64,000 bases of DNA from Cecembia lonarensis LW9 (GTDB lineage: Bacteria; Bacteroidota; Bacteroidia; Cytophagales; Cyclobacteriaceae). A program made the translations under genes and the position numbers. Below are positions 1 through 8,048 of the stretch, in pieces. How positions within the stretch are numbered: position 1 is the stretch's first letter; every line of letters starts with the position of its first letter. The notes beneath the pieces are model-generated. The model made no database searches, was not told where the DNA came from, and saw nothing but the letters and a program-made list of their open reading frames with translations. The DNA lies in the NCBI RefSeq assembly GCF_000298295.1, contig NZ_AMGM01000007.1:1-64000 (forward strand). The letters are read 5' to 3'.

Positions 1-155
1 TTTTAGGTACTGCAAATGTATAAATTATTGGATGATAATGGCTTTTCCGTTCAAAGAATTCTACCATTACAACACTGAAATTGACAAACGGTTTTATGGG
101 TTTCAGAATTATTTCTAATTTTAAAGCCTTAATTGTTGAAATAGAAAAAAGACGT

Positions 156-1652
156 ATGAAAAGAAGATTTTGGTTAGTTGGAGCCTTGGCGTTGTTGCTA
201 GGGGCCAATGTTTCTGCCCAAGATGCTACAGCACTGAAATATGGTGCAACCATCACGGCAGAAGACTTGGAGCGACACCTTAGATACATCGCATCGGAGG
301 AGCTTCAGGGGAGAGATACTGGTGCTGAAGGACAGAAAAAAGCAGCTGAATACTTGAAAGCGCACTTCCAAGACTTGGGCCTTACCGGACCGGTTAATGG
401 TGATTATTATCAAGTGTTTGATTTGGCTGCTGTTTCTTACCCGGAAGTTACTTTTCAATTGGGAAGAGAAAAACTGGAAGCCAATAAGGATTTTATCTTC
501 ATTGGTGACGGAGATATGAGGCGTGCGCAGCGTGCAGACCTCGTGTTTTTAGGAGAAGCTACTGAAGGCAATCTTTCCAAGGTAGATGTCAACGGAAAGT
601 TGGTTGGCTTATGGGCGATTGGCGCAAGGGCACAAAACGTGGTGAAGGATGTGATGGATGCCGGTGCTTTAGGTATTGTAATCACCACTATGGAGGATCA
701 GGCTAATTTTGACAGATTAGCCAGCAGATATCGTTCATTAAGCACTTCAGGACGTCTGGGTTTTGAGCAAGCTACCAAGCAGGAGCCGATTTTCCTTGTA
801 AGTGCTACCCAAATGGCGAGGATTTTTGACGTGCCTATGGAGATCTTGAAAGAAGCAGCCAGGAATAATCCTGAATCCATCAACGCCAAAAAGGTAAGCT
901 ATCAGGTCAAAAAGAACAAAAGGATAGTGTCCACTGAAAATGTTTTGGGATACCTGGAAGGAACAGATAAGAAAGATGAAGTTTTGGTTATTTCTGCCCA
1001 TTATGACCACGTGGCACCTAATGCAGACGGCAGTGTTAATTATGGAGCGGACGACAATGGGTCTGGAACTGTCGCTGTTATGGAAATAGCAGAAGCCTTT
1101 GCGATGGCGGCCAAAGACGGTATCCGTCCCAGAAGAAGTATCCTCTTTATTGCTTTGACTGCGGAAGAAAAAGGATTACTCGGATCACAGTACTATGTAG
1201 AAAATCCAATTTTCCCCTTAGAAAATACGGTCAACAACTTCAATATTGATATGTTGGGCAGGATAGATTATGAATACCAGGATGTAGAAAATCCAAATTA
1301 CCTTTATGCCATCGGCTCAGACATGTTGTCCAGCCATTTGAAAATTATCCTAGATTATAACAACATTACCTACACTGGATTAACTTTGGATTACCGCTAT
1401 GATGCTCCTGATGATCCGAATAGGTTCTATTATAGGTCTGATCATTACAATTTTGCCAAATACAACATTCCATCGATCTTCTTTTTCTCAGGCTTGCATG
1501 ATGACTACCATACACCTGCAGATACCGTGGATAAAATTGAGTTTCCCCTGATGACCACTAGGGCCAGGTTGATTTTCCATCTTTCATGGGATATCGCCAA
1601 CAGAGAACACAGAACACCTGTAGATGGCACCAATACCAGAGGAGAAAGATAA
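156..1652 (+). CDS. Secreted M28-family metallopeptidase
   Basis: A zinc exopeptidase of the M28 (aminopeptidase Y/glutamate carboxypeptidase-like) family, predicted to hydrolyse peptides outside the cytoplasm. I start it at the ATG at 156 because a normal signal peptide (KRR, hydrophobic core, cleavage after NVSA) begins there; the open frame extends upstream to 81 but that part looks non-coding. Residues of about 110-230 form a PA-like insertion. The expected metal and catalytic residues are visible: H282 in AHYDH, D299 in GADDNGSG, E337/E338 in TAEEKG, D365 in NIDMLGR and H452 in DDYHTP. Length 498 aa is normal. It is a single-gene unit followed by a terminator. Family assignment is firm; substrate is unknown. 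Confidence 0.9.
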   Translation: MKRRFWLVGALALLLGANVSAQDATALKYGATITAEDLERHLRYIASEELQGRDTGAEGQKKAAEYLKAHFQDLGLTGPVNGDYYQVFDLAAVSYPEVTFQLGREKLEANKDFIFIGDGDMRRAQRADLVFLGEATEGNLSKVDVNGKLVGLWAIGARAQNVVKDVMDAGALGIVITTMEDQANFDRLASRYRSLSTSGRLGFEQATKQEPIFLVSATQMARIFDVPMEILKEAARNNPESINAKKVSYQVKKNKRIVSTENVLGYLEGTDKKDEVLVISAHYDHVAPNADGSVNYGADDNGSGTVAVMEIAEAFAMAAKDGIRPRRSILFIALTAEEKGLLGSQYYVENPIFPLENTVNNFNIDMLGRIDYEYQDVENPNYLYAIGSDMLSSHLKIILDYNNITYTGLTLDYRYDAPDDPNRFYYRSDHYNFAKYNIPSIFFFSGLHDDYHTPADTVDKIEFPLMTTRARLIFHLSWDIANREHRTPVDGTNTRGER

Positions 1653-1674
1653 TTAAGATAATTTCCATATTTAG

Positions 1675-1725
1675 AACCTTCAGTGCTCACCAATTCGGTG
1701 TTTTACTGAAGGTTTTTCTTTTTTT
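1675..1725 (+). terminator. Rho-independent terminator of the M28 peptidase gene
   Basis: A 10-bp stem (AACCTTCAGT at 1675-1684 with ACTGAAGGTT at 1705-1714) whose 20-nt loop itself holds CACC/GGTG, followed by a run of T. It begins 23 nt after the stop codon. Confidence 0.8.
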
Positions 1726-1771
1726 AAGGGGCAAAATTGGTTAAATTCCATCATCAAAATCTAACCTGTCT

Positions 1772-2362
1772 ATGAAAACATTATGCTTCCTCACTGCTCT
1801 ATTTTTTATTAGTGATTTCAGCTTTGCCCAACAAATACCGTCTAAAGAAATTCAGATAAAAACTGCTCTGATGGCTGCCCCTGATGAGTTAAAAGCAGAC
1901 GCCATGGTATATGGGTACGATGAAAAGGGAAATTTGATGGTATTGAGAAGAGGGAATAATGATTTAATTTGCCTGACTGATGACCCCAATTCTCCAGGTT
2001 TTAACGTGGCATGTTATCATAAAGACCTTGATGAATTTATGGAAAGGGGGCGTGTTTTGAAGAGGGAAGGGAAAAGTGCTCAAGAAATTTTTGATATACG
2101 TGAGGCAGAGGCCAAAAGTGGAAAATTAAAAATGCCCAAAGATGGAGCCACCTTATATGTAAGGACTGCCGATGCCAAAGATTACAACCCCTTAACAGGA
2201 GAGGTTCAGGATTCCTACCTTCGGTATGTGGTTTATATCCCTTGGGCTACTGCTGAGAGTACAGGTCTGCCTCTGCGCCCCTCCGGTCCTGCCATGCCAT
2301 GGATCATGGATCCCGGTACCCATAGGGCGCATATAATGATCAATCCTCCCAGGGATAATTAG
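1772..2362 (+). CDS. Secreted protein of unknown function
   Basis: A 196-aa protein with a clear signal peptide (cleavage expected after FSFA, residue 19), so it is probably periplasmic or surface-exposed. I do not recognise the family. Visible features are a charged helical middle (residues about 85-120), a YVRTADAKDYNPLTG stretch and a C-terminal MDPGTHRAHIMI segment near the end. It has two cysteines in the mature part (in ICLTD and VACYH), which could form a disulfide. It stands alone between a terminator and a repeat-containing gap, with no operon partner to suggest a role. Real-gene status rests on the signal peptide, the length and the lack of a better competing frame. Confidence 0.7.
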   Translation: MKTLCFLTALFFISDFSFAQQIPSKEIQIKTALMAAPDELKADAMVYGYDEKGNLMVLRRGNNDLICLTDDPNSPGFNVACYHKDLDEFMERGRVLKREGKSAQEIFDIREAEAKSGKLKMPKDGATLYVRTADAKDYNPLTGEVQDSYLRYVVYIPWATAESTGLPLRPSGPAMPWIMDPGTHRAHIMINPPRDN

Positions 2363-2394
2363 GGCGTGCTGAAAAATGCCAATTGGAGAGAAGT

Positions 2395-2434
2395 AATTGT
2401 ACCAAGTACCAAGTACGATGTACCAAGTATAGCG
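2395..2434. repeat. GTACCAAGTA-type short repeat, copy A
   Basis: Three GTACCAAGTA-like units overlap here. A similar string lies in the opposite orientation at 4649-4690, so the two copies flank the TlpA-like gene and the hairpin-rich gap. Confidence 0.6.
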
Positions 2435-2530
2435 CACCTTGAGTAATTTGGGGTTTGTGGATAATAGTTGGTTTTCCGCTATTTTGAATTCTCTATAGTT
2501 GGGAAAGCTTATATAATTTTGAAAACCCTG

Positions 2531-3931
2531 TTATAAGAATTGATCCAATGTTTTCCGGATATCTCCTGATGGCCTTTCGGCATTTGGGTCAATAATCTTT
2601 CCTTCCTGGTCCAAAAGAATAAATCTTGGTATGGAATTGACCATAAAGTATTGGTTCAGGTCAGATCTCCAAGCTTTTTCGGCTATCCATTGCAAACCCT
2701 CCATATTTTTGGATATGACCATTTTTTCCCAGTTTTCTTTGTTTTCATCAATGGAAATGGTCAAAAAAGAAACCAGTTTGTCTTTGTACTCCTCTTTTAA
2801 TTGGTCCCAGTACGGATGTTCTTCAATACAGGGTTTGCACCAAGTAGCCCAAATGTCGATGTAAACCAAGGTGCCTTTTAGGTTGCTTAATTGGACCATC
2901 TCACCGGAAATGTCTTCAAAAGTAAAGTCAGGAATTGCCATGCCGGGTAAAATGGCATCCCATTTTTTTAGCTCTTTTTCCAGTTTCGTGACAAGTTTTG
3001 GACTCTGATTTTCAGCTTGGAATTTTTCAATGGATGGTTTAGCAGCTTCAAGTCCTTTGAATTGCAGGTTTTCTATCGCGTGTCTGAATAAAAAATAGTC
3101 TTTGACCAATTGGTTTTCCAAAAGATCTTCCATGGCTAAAAATGACGCCCTCTCATTCCCTTCAGGAGTATTTTGTAGGGTACTGTCCTGTTTGGAAATT
3201 TCATTGGTTTTTTCGCTGAGCAGATGACTTATGATAGCTGTGTAGGTTCCGTCAATCAGTAAGTCACTTCTGTCTAAGTCAATTTCAGCCAACTTGGCTT
3301 TCATTTCTTCCAAAGGAAAGTCTAGATCTTCTTTGTCAACATTTTTAAAATAGGACTGATAATTCAGGTAATAGATATCCATTGAAAGGGGAGAAAACTC
3401 AAAATAAGCTTCTTCCAGTTTTAAAAATCCGGGATGAAGTTCATGCGCTTGCTTCAAATTTTCGAAACGCCCACTTTGTTTGGTGAAAAATATATTCATT
3501 CCTTCAAGGTACTCATCCTTATCTTTTTCAATTAGGTCCATCATACTGCTTTCAGAATAAGACCTTCCTTTTTCAACCAAATAAGTGTTTTCTTCAACCC
3601 GATCTCCAGAAGCCTGAAAGCTGTTCCTGAAATCTTTGGCATCAGCAGTCACATAAATGCTGTCTCCTGGGGCCATAAACAGCTCAAATGATCTTCGATC
3701 CGTTCCCAGCTGAAAAGTCTGATAATCATCGATTTCCAGACGGATGAGAAAATACCCATCCTCTGCTAAAGGAAAGAACTCCAAGTCATTTTCCATGTAA
3801 AGCTCCACTTCCTTTGATTCAGAATTAAGAAATTGCCCTGCAATAATGATTGTTGAATCGAATGCCTGTTTTGGCCCACAACTAAAAACGAAAAGTAAAA
3901 GGAATAAAGGGGAAATGGATAAATGCCTCAT
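2531..3931 (-). CDS. TlpA-like thioredoxin-fold lipoprotein
   Basis: A membrane-anchored thiol-disulfide oxidoreductase of 466 aa, expected in the periplasm. The N-terminus is a lipoprotein signal (FVFSC lipobox, about residue 18). Residues about 25-120 resemble the DUF4369-type beta domain that precedes many Bacteroidota TlpA proteins, the middle (120-325) is helical, and the C-terminal 140 residues are a TlpA/AhpC fold with the redox pair C365-K-P-C368 in WATWCKPC. I use the ATG at 3931; an upstream TTG at 3940 adds only three residues. The gene is isolated, flanked by inverted copies of a GTACCAAGTA repeat. Role in cytochrome or extracytoplasmic thiol chemistry is inferred from the fold. 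Confidence 0.88.
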   Translation of the reverse strand: MRHLSISPLFLLLFVFSCGPKQAFDSTIIIAGQFLNSESKEVELYMENDLEFFPLAEDGYFLIRLEIDDYQTFQLGTDRRSFELFMAPGDSIYVTADAKDFRNSFQASGDRVEENTYLVEKGRSYSESSMMDLIEKDKDEYLEGMNIFFTKQSGRFENLKQAHELHPGFLKLEEAYFEFSPLSMDIYYLNYQSYFKNVDKEDLDFPLEEMKAKLAEIDLDRSDLLIDGTYTAIISHLLSEKTNEISKQDSTLQNTPEGNERASFLAMEDLLENQLVKDYFLFRHAIENLQFKGLEAAKPSIEKFQAENQSPKLVTKLEKELKKWDAILPGMAIPDFTFEDISGEMVQLSNLKGTLVYIDIWATWCKPCIEEHPYWDQLKEEYKDKLVSFLTISIDENKENWEKMVISKNMEGLQWIAEKAWRSDLNQYFMVNSIPRFILLDQEGKIIDPNAERPSGDIRKTLDQFL

Positions 3932-4161
3932 TTTGATCAAATTATATTAGAAGCATAATATCAGAAAAATTCACTAAATTTTTAATGCCAGGTATGTTTT
4001 TTTATGGAAATTTAAGATTTGGGGAAATGTAAAGAAAGGGGGATCACTGTTGTTTTAAACCTCTTCTCTAGCTATTAAAATTTGTTATTTAAAGAAAGGA
4101 TATTTCAAATTAAATGGTAAGGCCTCGGCAAGCTTGGCCACCGGATAGGCCTTAAATAAGT

Positions 4162-4212
4162 GGTGGTGGGGGAGGGAAATGCGGCAGGGCTGCATTTCCC
4201 TCCCCCACCACC
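4162..4212. repeat. 21-bp perfect inverted repeat, 9-nt spacer
   Basis: The left arm 4162-4182 (begins GGTGGTGGGGGAGGG) is the exact reverse complement of the right arm 4192-4212. The loop is 4183-4191. There is no T run, so it is not a classical terminator. It is likely the core of a REP-like intergenic element. Confidence 0.85.
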
Positions 4213-4648
4213 TGAAAAAGCAAACCTCCCGATCCCCGAGCCTGCCGAGGGGAAGATTATAAATCTGTCAATGGCAACTGGAGCTTGCGGAGGTGAAGGT
4301 CTGCCCCGTAGCATTACGGGGGATCTCCTCTATTTTGTGAGACAGACAGACTCCCCGAAAGTATCGGGGGAGGCTTCCGCTTTACTCAGAGTGACGTTTA
4401 CTTGTGTCAATGTTCTCTACCACTACCACAGAGGGAAATTTGTGACAGAATTTTTTTAACCACATAGGAGAAGATAGCACACATAGCTTCCCCTGTATCA
4501 ACCGTTTGATTTTAAAAATAAAGGTTTGCTGCTGCCCTGCTATGTTTTCTAGGTCACTTTCCCAATTCGGAGAAGGATTTCTTTTGCTTTAGGAGACCCT
4601 TTTCCCGAGCCTTTGGGATCAGCATGACGGTTACCTAAACTTGTCATT

Positions 4649-4690
4649 GGTACCGCTTCTTGGTACTTGGTACATAGTACATGGTACAAT
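4649..4690. repeat. GTACCAAGTA-type short repeat, copy B (inverted)
   Basis: Contains TGGTACTTGGTAC, the reverse complement of the GTACCAAGTACCA unit at 2399, plus two further GTAC words. It is opposite in orientation to copy A. Confidence 0.6.
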
Positions 4691-4698
4691 TTCCGCTA

Positions 4699-6060
4699 TC
4701 ACCCTTTATTCTTCCACTTGCCCTGACTTTTAAGCTGGTTGCGGTTCCTTTTGGCTTTGGAGTTTTTGTTGCCCCTTTTTTCTTTCTTTTGGTCGGGATT
4801 CGGTCTATACTTTACTTTTTTCTCGTGGAAAGCCCCTTTGTAATCCGGGTTATCTTTCTTTTTCTGATTATCAATTTCCCTTTCATACCCCTGCTTTTCT
4901 TCAAAAGGAGTTTGTGTGATGTCTACTTCAGCAGGGATCTGTACCCTTGGCACTTCCATGCGGATGATTTCCTGGATTTTTTCAAAATGGTACTCCTCAG
5001 CAGGGTTGATAAAGGTGATGGCAAAGCCTTCATTTTCAGCCCTACCGGTCCTTCCAATTCTGTGGACATAATCTTCATAAATCAGAGGTACATCAAAATT
5101 GATCACATGACTGACCATACTGATGTCCAATCCTCTGGCTGCTACATCCGTGGCTACCAATATCCTGACATCCCCAGCCTTGAAATCCTCCATGGAATTG
5201 ATGCGGGTGTTTTGGCCTTTATTGGCATGGATTACCCGGATTTCTCCCAGCTTCTTTCTTTCCAGGAAGTTGAATACGGATTCTGCATTTTTCCTGGACT
5301 TGGCAAAAATGATCACCCTATTCAAGTTTTCATCCTTCAGGAGATGAATGAGCAGGTTGATTTTTGTTTTGATATTGGGCACATCATATTTGACTTGTTG
5401 AATGGTCTCGGCGGTTGTGGCCTGGGGGGCGACTTCTACCCTTTCCGGAAATTCCAAAAACTCCTGTGAAAACTTTTCCACTTTTGGCCCAAAAGTGGCT
5501 GAAAAGAGCAGGTTTTGTCTTTTGACCGGTATGAATTCTAAGATGCTTCTTATTTGAGGCATGAAACCCATATCCAGCATTTTATCTGCTTCATCGAGTA
5601 TCATGGTTTTTATCTCTTTTGTGAAAATCTCCCCTTTTTTGTAGAGGTCTATAAACCTCCCCGGAGTAGAGATGATGATATCCACACCCGCCTGAAGTTT
5701 CTCAATCTGCGTTTTGGGCCCTAAGCCTCCATATAAACAGACATAGCGTAAATCTGTATACTTTCCAAAAGTAACCACAGCCTCTTCTATCTGCATCACA
5801 AGTTCCCGTGTAGGGGCCAAAATCAAAGCACGGGGATGCATGCCTTGTGCGTATTTAACCTTCATTAGTAAAGGGAGCACATAGGCGGCCGTTTTTCCTG
5901 TTCCTGTCTGGGCAATCCCTAATACATCATGTCCGGACAAAGCCAAGGGAAGAGCCTTTTCCTGAATAGGTGTAGGTTTGGTATAGCCTGCATCGCTCAC
6001 CGCTTCCAAAAGCTGTTTGTTCAATTTAAAATTTTCAAAAGTAAGCGTGCTATCGGGCAT
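4699..6060 (-). CDS. DEAD-box ATP-dependent RNA helicase
   Basis: Unwinds RNA duplexes with ATP; bacterial members act in ribosome assembly, RNA decay or cold adaptation. All core motifs are present: AQTGTGKT at residues 50-57, PTREL near 83-87, DEAD at 156-159, SAT at 187-189, ARGLD and HRIGRTGR in the second RecA domain. After about residue 390 comes a long basic tail rich in Lys and Arg, typical of RhlE/CsdA-like enzymes and presumably RNA binding. I use the ATG at 6060; a TTG seven codons upstream is possible but less likely. Total 453 aa. A 262-aa open frame on the opposite strand (4681-5469) is an antisense shadow. The exact subfamily (RhlE or DeaD) cannot be fixed by eye. Confidence 0.93.
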   Translation of the reverse strand: MPDSTLTFENFKLNKQLLEAVSDAGYTKPTPIQEKALPLALSGHDVLGIAQTGTGKTAAYVLPLLMKVKYAQGMHPRALILAPTRELVMQIEEAVVTFGKYTDLRYVCLYGGLGPKTQIEKLQAGVDIIISTPGRFIDLYKKGEIFTKEIKTMILDEADKMLDMGFMPQIRSILEFIPVKRQNLLFSATFGPKVEKFSQEFLEFPERVEVAPQATTAETIQQVKYDVPNIKTKINLLIHLLKDENLNRVIIFAKSRKNAESVFNFLERKKLGEIRVIHANKGQNTRINSMEDFKAGDVRILVATDVAARGLDISMVSHVINFDVPLIYEDYVHRIGRTGRAENEGFAITFINPAEEYHFEKIQEIIRMEVPRVQIPAEVDITQTPFEEKQGYEREIDNQKKKDNPDYKGAFHEKKVKYRPNPDQKKEKRGNKNSKAKRNRNQLKSQGKWKNKG

Positions 6061-6199
6061 GATTTTGTATTTTTGGATCAATGGTTAAATGGCCATCAAG
6101 TGAACACTTTTGTGTTTGAGCAGGTTGAATTTTATGACAAGCTTGCTTTGAAGGTCATTTCGGAAAATGATTACAAAGAAATTAATCCCATAAATTCAA

Positions 6200-7549
6200 A
6201 TGAAAAGTATACTGATAACCGGTGCAAATATAGTAAATGAAGGGGAGATAACCCGATCCGATATTTTGGTAAAGGATGGATTGATCTATAATGTTGGAAA
6301 AGACCTGTCTGAATTTGATGCAGACATACACATCAAGGCTGATGGTAAATATATCTTTCCAGGTTTGATTGATGATCAGGTACATTTTAGAGAACCGGGG
6401 TTGACACACAAAGCCGAAATTTATACCGAAGCAAAAGCAGCTGTAGCCGGAGGTGTTACCTCCTATATGGAAATGCCCAATACCGTTCCTCAAGCAGTTA
6501 CTATAGAATTGTTGGAAGAGAAATATAAAATTGCTTCAGAAAAGTCTCTGGCCAATTATTCCTTCTTTTTTGGCGCGACCAACGATAATATAGATGAGAT
6601 TTTAAAACTGGATCCCGAAAATGTTTGTGGGGTAAAAGTATTTCAGGGATCTTCTACCGGAAATATGCTGGTGGATAATCAGGAAAGCTTGGAGCGTATT
6701 TTTGCAGAATGTAAAATGTTGATTGCCACGCACAGCGAGAATGATAACATCATCAAAGCCAACTTAGAAAAGTATAAGAAGGAATATGGAGAAGATATTC
6801 CTGTTAAGTTTCATCCCAAAATCCGATCTGAAGAGGCTTGTTATGATGCTTCCAAAAAAGTGGTAGATATGGCAAGAAGGTATGGCAGCAAACTACATGT
6901 TTTGCATATCAGTACAGGGAAGGAGGTTGAGCTTTTCGATCCACATATTCCTTTAGAAGAAAAAAGAATCACCGCAGAGGCCTGTATCCATCACCTTTGG
7001 TTTTCGGAAGATGATTATGAAGAAAAAGGTAATTTGATAAAGTGGAACCCAGCTGTGAAAACCAAAGATGACAGAGAAAGGATATTGGAGGGCGTCAAGA
7101 ATGGGAACATTGATGTAATAGCGACCGATCATGCACCTCATACCTTGGAAGAAAAAAGTAAATCTTATACCTCTGCACCTTCAGGAGGTCCTTTGGTTCA
7201 GCATAGTTTAGTAGCCCTGTTGGATATGTACCACGATGGCAAGTTAAGGTTGGATGAAATTGTGCAAAAAGCTGTTCACAACGTGGCAATCCTATTTGAA
7301 ATAGATAAGCGGGGTTTTATCCGACCTGGATACCATGCAGATTTGGCCATTGTGGATCTGGATAGTCCATGGACAGTCGGGAAAGAAAATATTCTTTCCA
7401 AATGTGGTTGGTCTCCTTTTGAAGGCCATACTTTTAAGTCCAAAGTAACCCATACTATTGTTTCCGGACATTTGGCGTACGAAAACGGCACATTCCATGA
7501 AGGACAAAAAGGACAAAGACTAAAATTTTCAAGAAAAATAGAGGATTGA
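6200..7549 (+). CDS. pyrC: Dihydroorotase
   Basis: Catalyses interconversion of carbamoyl-aspartate and dihydroorotate in pyrimidine synthesis, in the cytosol. The 449-aa protein has the amidohydrolase fold: a metal site around D58-D59-Q60-V61-H62-F63-R64-E65-P66-G67, a candidate carboxylated lysine K146 in GVKVFQGSSTGN, H178 and H233/H236 as further ligands, and the catalytic aspartate D310 in ATDHAPHT. The usual HxH ligand pair reads Q-V-H here, which I believe is common in Bacteroidota enzymes. No other pyrimidine genes are adjacent. It ends just before a tRNA-His gene. Confidence 0.93.
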   Translation: MKSILITGANIVNEGEITRSDILVKDGLIYNVGKDLSEFDADIHIKADGKYIFPGLIDDQVHFREPGLTHKAEIYTEAKAAVAGGVTSYMEMPNTVPQAVTIELLEEKYKIASEKSLANYSFFFGATNDNIDEILKLDPENVCGVKVFQGSSTGNMLVDNQESLERIFAECKMLIATHSENDNIIKANLEKYKKEYGEDIPVKFHPKIRSEEACYDASKKVVDMARRYGSKLHVLHISTGKEVELFDPHIPLEEKRITAEACIHHLWFSEDDYEEKGNLIKWNPAVKTKDDRERILEGVKNGNIDVIATDHAPHTLEEKSKSYTSAPSGGPLVQHSLVALLDMYHDGKLRLDEIVQKAVHNVAILFEIDKRGFIRPGYHADLAIVDLDSPWTVGKENILSKCGWSPFEGHTFKSKVTHTIVSGHLAYENGTFHEGQKGQRLKFSRKIED

Positions 7550-7552
7550 ATA

Positions 7553-7583
7553 TTGTAAAAGAAATTATCAACAATTACCTTTG
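7553..7583 (+). promoter_or_regulatory. Promoter of tRNA-His
   Basis: TTG at 7553-7555, a 20-nt spacer, then TACCTTTG at 7576-7583 match the Bacteroidota housekeeping promoter (TTTG / TAnnTTTG). The predicted transcript would begin about 7 nt later, some 30 nt before the tRNA. Confidence 0.6.
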
Positions 7584-7623
7584 CAAACCAATCAGGGGAA
7601 AGGCCTTGAGAATAATGAAAAAC

Positions 7624-7698
7624 GGTGGTTGTAGCTCAGCAGGTTAGAGCGCTGGTTTGTGGCACCAGAGGTCGCCGGTTCGAATCCGGTCTTCCACC
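7624..7698 (+). tRNA. tRNA-His (anticodon GTG)
   Basis: A complete cloverleaf: the D arm with GCTCAGC...GAGC, an anticodon stem CTGGT/ACCAG around loop TTGTGGC with anticodon GTG at 7659-7661, a 5-nt variable region and T arm GCCGG-TTCGAAT-CCGGT. The extra G at position -1 that marks tRNA-His is encoded at 7624 opposite C73 (7698). CCA is not encoded. The acceptor stem has two adjacent U:U mismatches (7629-7630 against 7692-7693), which is unusual. Confidence 0.95.
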
Positions 7699-7700
7699 CA

Positions 7701-7730
7701 AATGCCCCTTATCACAGGGGCATTTTAGTT
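7701..7730 (+). terminator. Terminator after tRNA-His
   Basis: Stem AATGCCCC (7701-7708) with GGGGCATT (7717-7724), followed by T-rich sequence. Confidence 0.8.
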
Positions 7731-7797
7731 TTTGATCTATCAGTGAACCCAAATGGCACAAAATTTGTCTGAATGGTATTAATAAGATTTTAAAGGT

Positions 7798-7938
7798 ATG
7801 TTCACATTATTCAAGGCTTCGCCAAAATTTCCAAAGGTCAAAACGGTAGACTTGAAAGCTGTAAGACTATATGTGTCAAAGTTTGAAGAGTCACTAAAAA
7901 ATTTCGAAGAGTTGCAAAAAGAAGGAGTTCGTTCCTGA
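7798..7938 (+). CDS. Small protein of 46 aa, unknown
   Basis: An ATG-started frame encoding a basic, helix-prone peptide with an N-terminal MFTLFKASPK and a C-terminal amphipathic segment rich in Glu, Lys and Leu. There is no signal peptide. It is preceded by AAAGGT close to the ATG and followed within 14 nt by a strong terminator, and it sits between other plus-strand units, so it looks like a small independent gene. I do not recognise it. It is too short for homology to be judged by eye. Confidence 0.55.
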   Translation: MFTLFKASPKFPKVKTVDLKAVRLYVSKFEESLKNFEELQKEGVRS

Positions 7939-7951
7939 TTTTTCAAATATC

Positions 7952-7985
7952 AAAAGGTTATGGAAACATAACCTTTTATTTTTAT
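7952..7985 (+). terminator. Strong terminator with GAAA tetraloop
   Basis: A perfect 11-bp stem (AAAAGGTTATG at 7952-7962, CATAACCTTTT at 7967-7977), GAAA loop and T-rich tail. It closes the transcript of the 46-codon gene. Confidence 0.85.
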
Positions 7986-8048
7986 GTTAATTAGTTTTTC
8001 TTTCCCGCTCAAAAAGGTATTTTTATGGAAATCTCAAACTTTTAACGC

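Larger units (their letters stand above)
3932..4698. other. 767-bp gene-free region rich in hairpins
   Basis: I find no credible gene here. The stretch from about 4120 to 4400 is GC-rich and packed with palindromes: a 21-bp perfect inverted repeat at 4162-4212, CCCCGTA/TACGGGG at 4304-4321, CCCCGA/TCGGGG at 4353-4369, and CCTCGGCA (4123-4130) matching TGCCGAGG (4243-4250). Around 4555-4640 is a second block that begins GTCACTTT and ends CAGCATGAC, reminiscent of the GTCAT...ATGAC intergenic repeats common in this phylum. The region separates two genes on the minus strand and could hold decayed repeat elements. Confidence 0.6.

Noticed and set aside
2-118. Open frame of 38 codons at the left edge, possibly the end of a preceding gene
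   Set aside because: It ends at TAA 116-118 just before the M28 gene, but the translation is not recognisable and one short open frame at an edge is expected by chance.
4160-4459. 99-aa open frame over the hairpin-rich region
   Set aside because: Its sequence is just the translation of the inverted repeats (proline runs) with no start context; treated as non-coding repeat.
2395-4690. GTACCAAGTA units as a CRISPR array
   Set aside because: Units are short, overlapping and have no regular spacers; no cas genes are in the window.
4681-5469. 262-aa open frame opposite the DEAD-box helicase gene
   Set aside because: It lies wholly antisense to conserved helicase motifs and is very rich in Phe, Leu and Ile in the manner of shadow frames.
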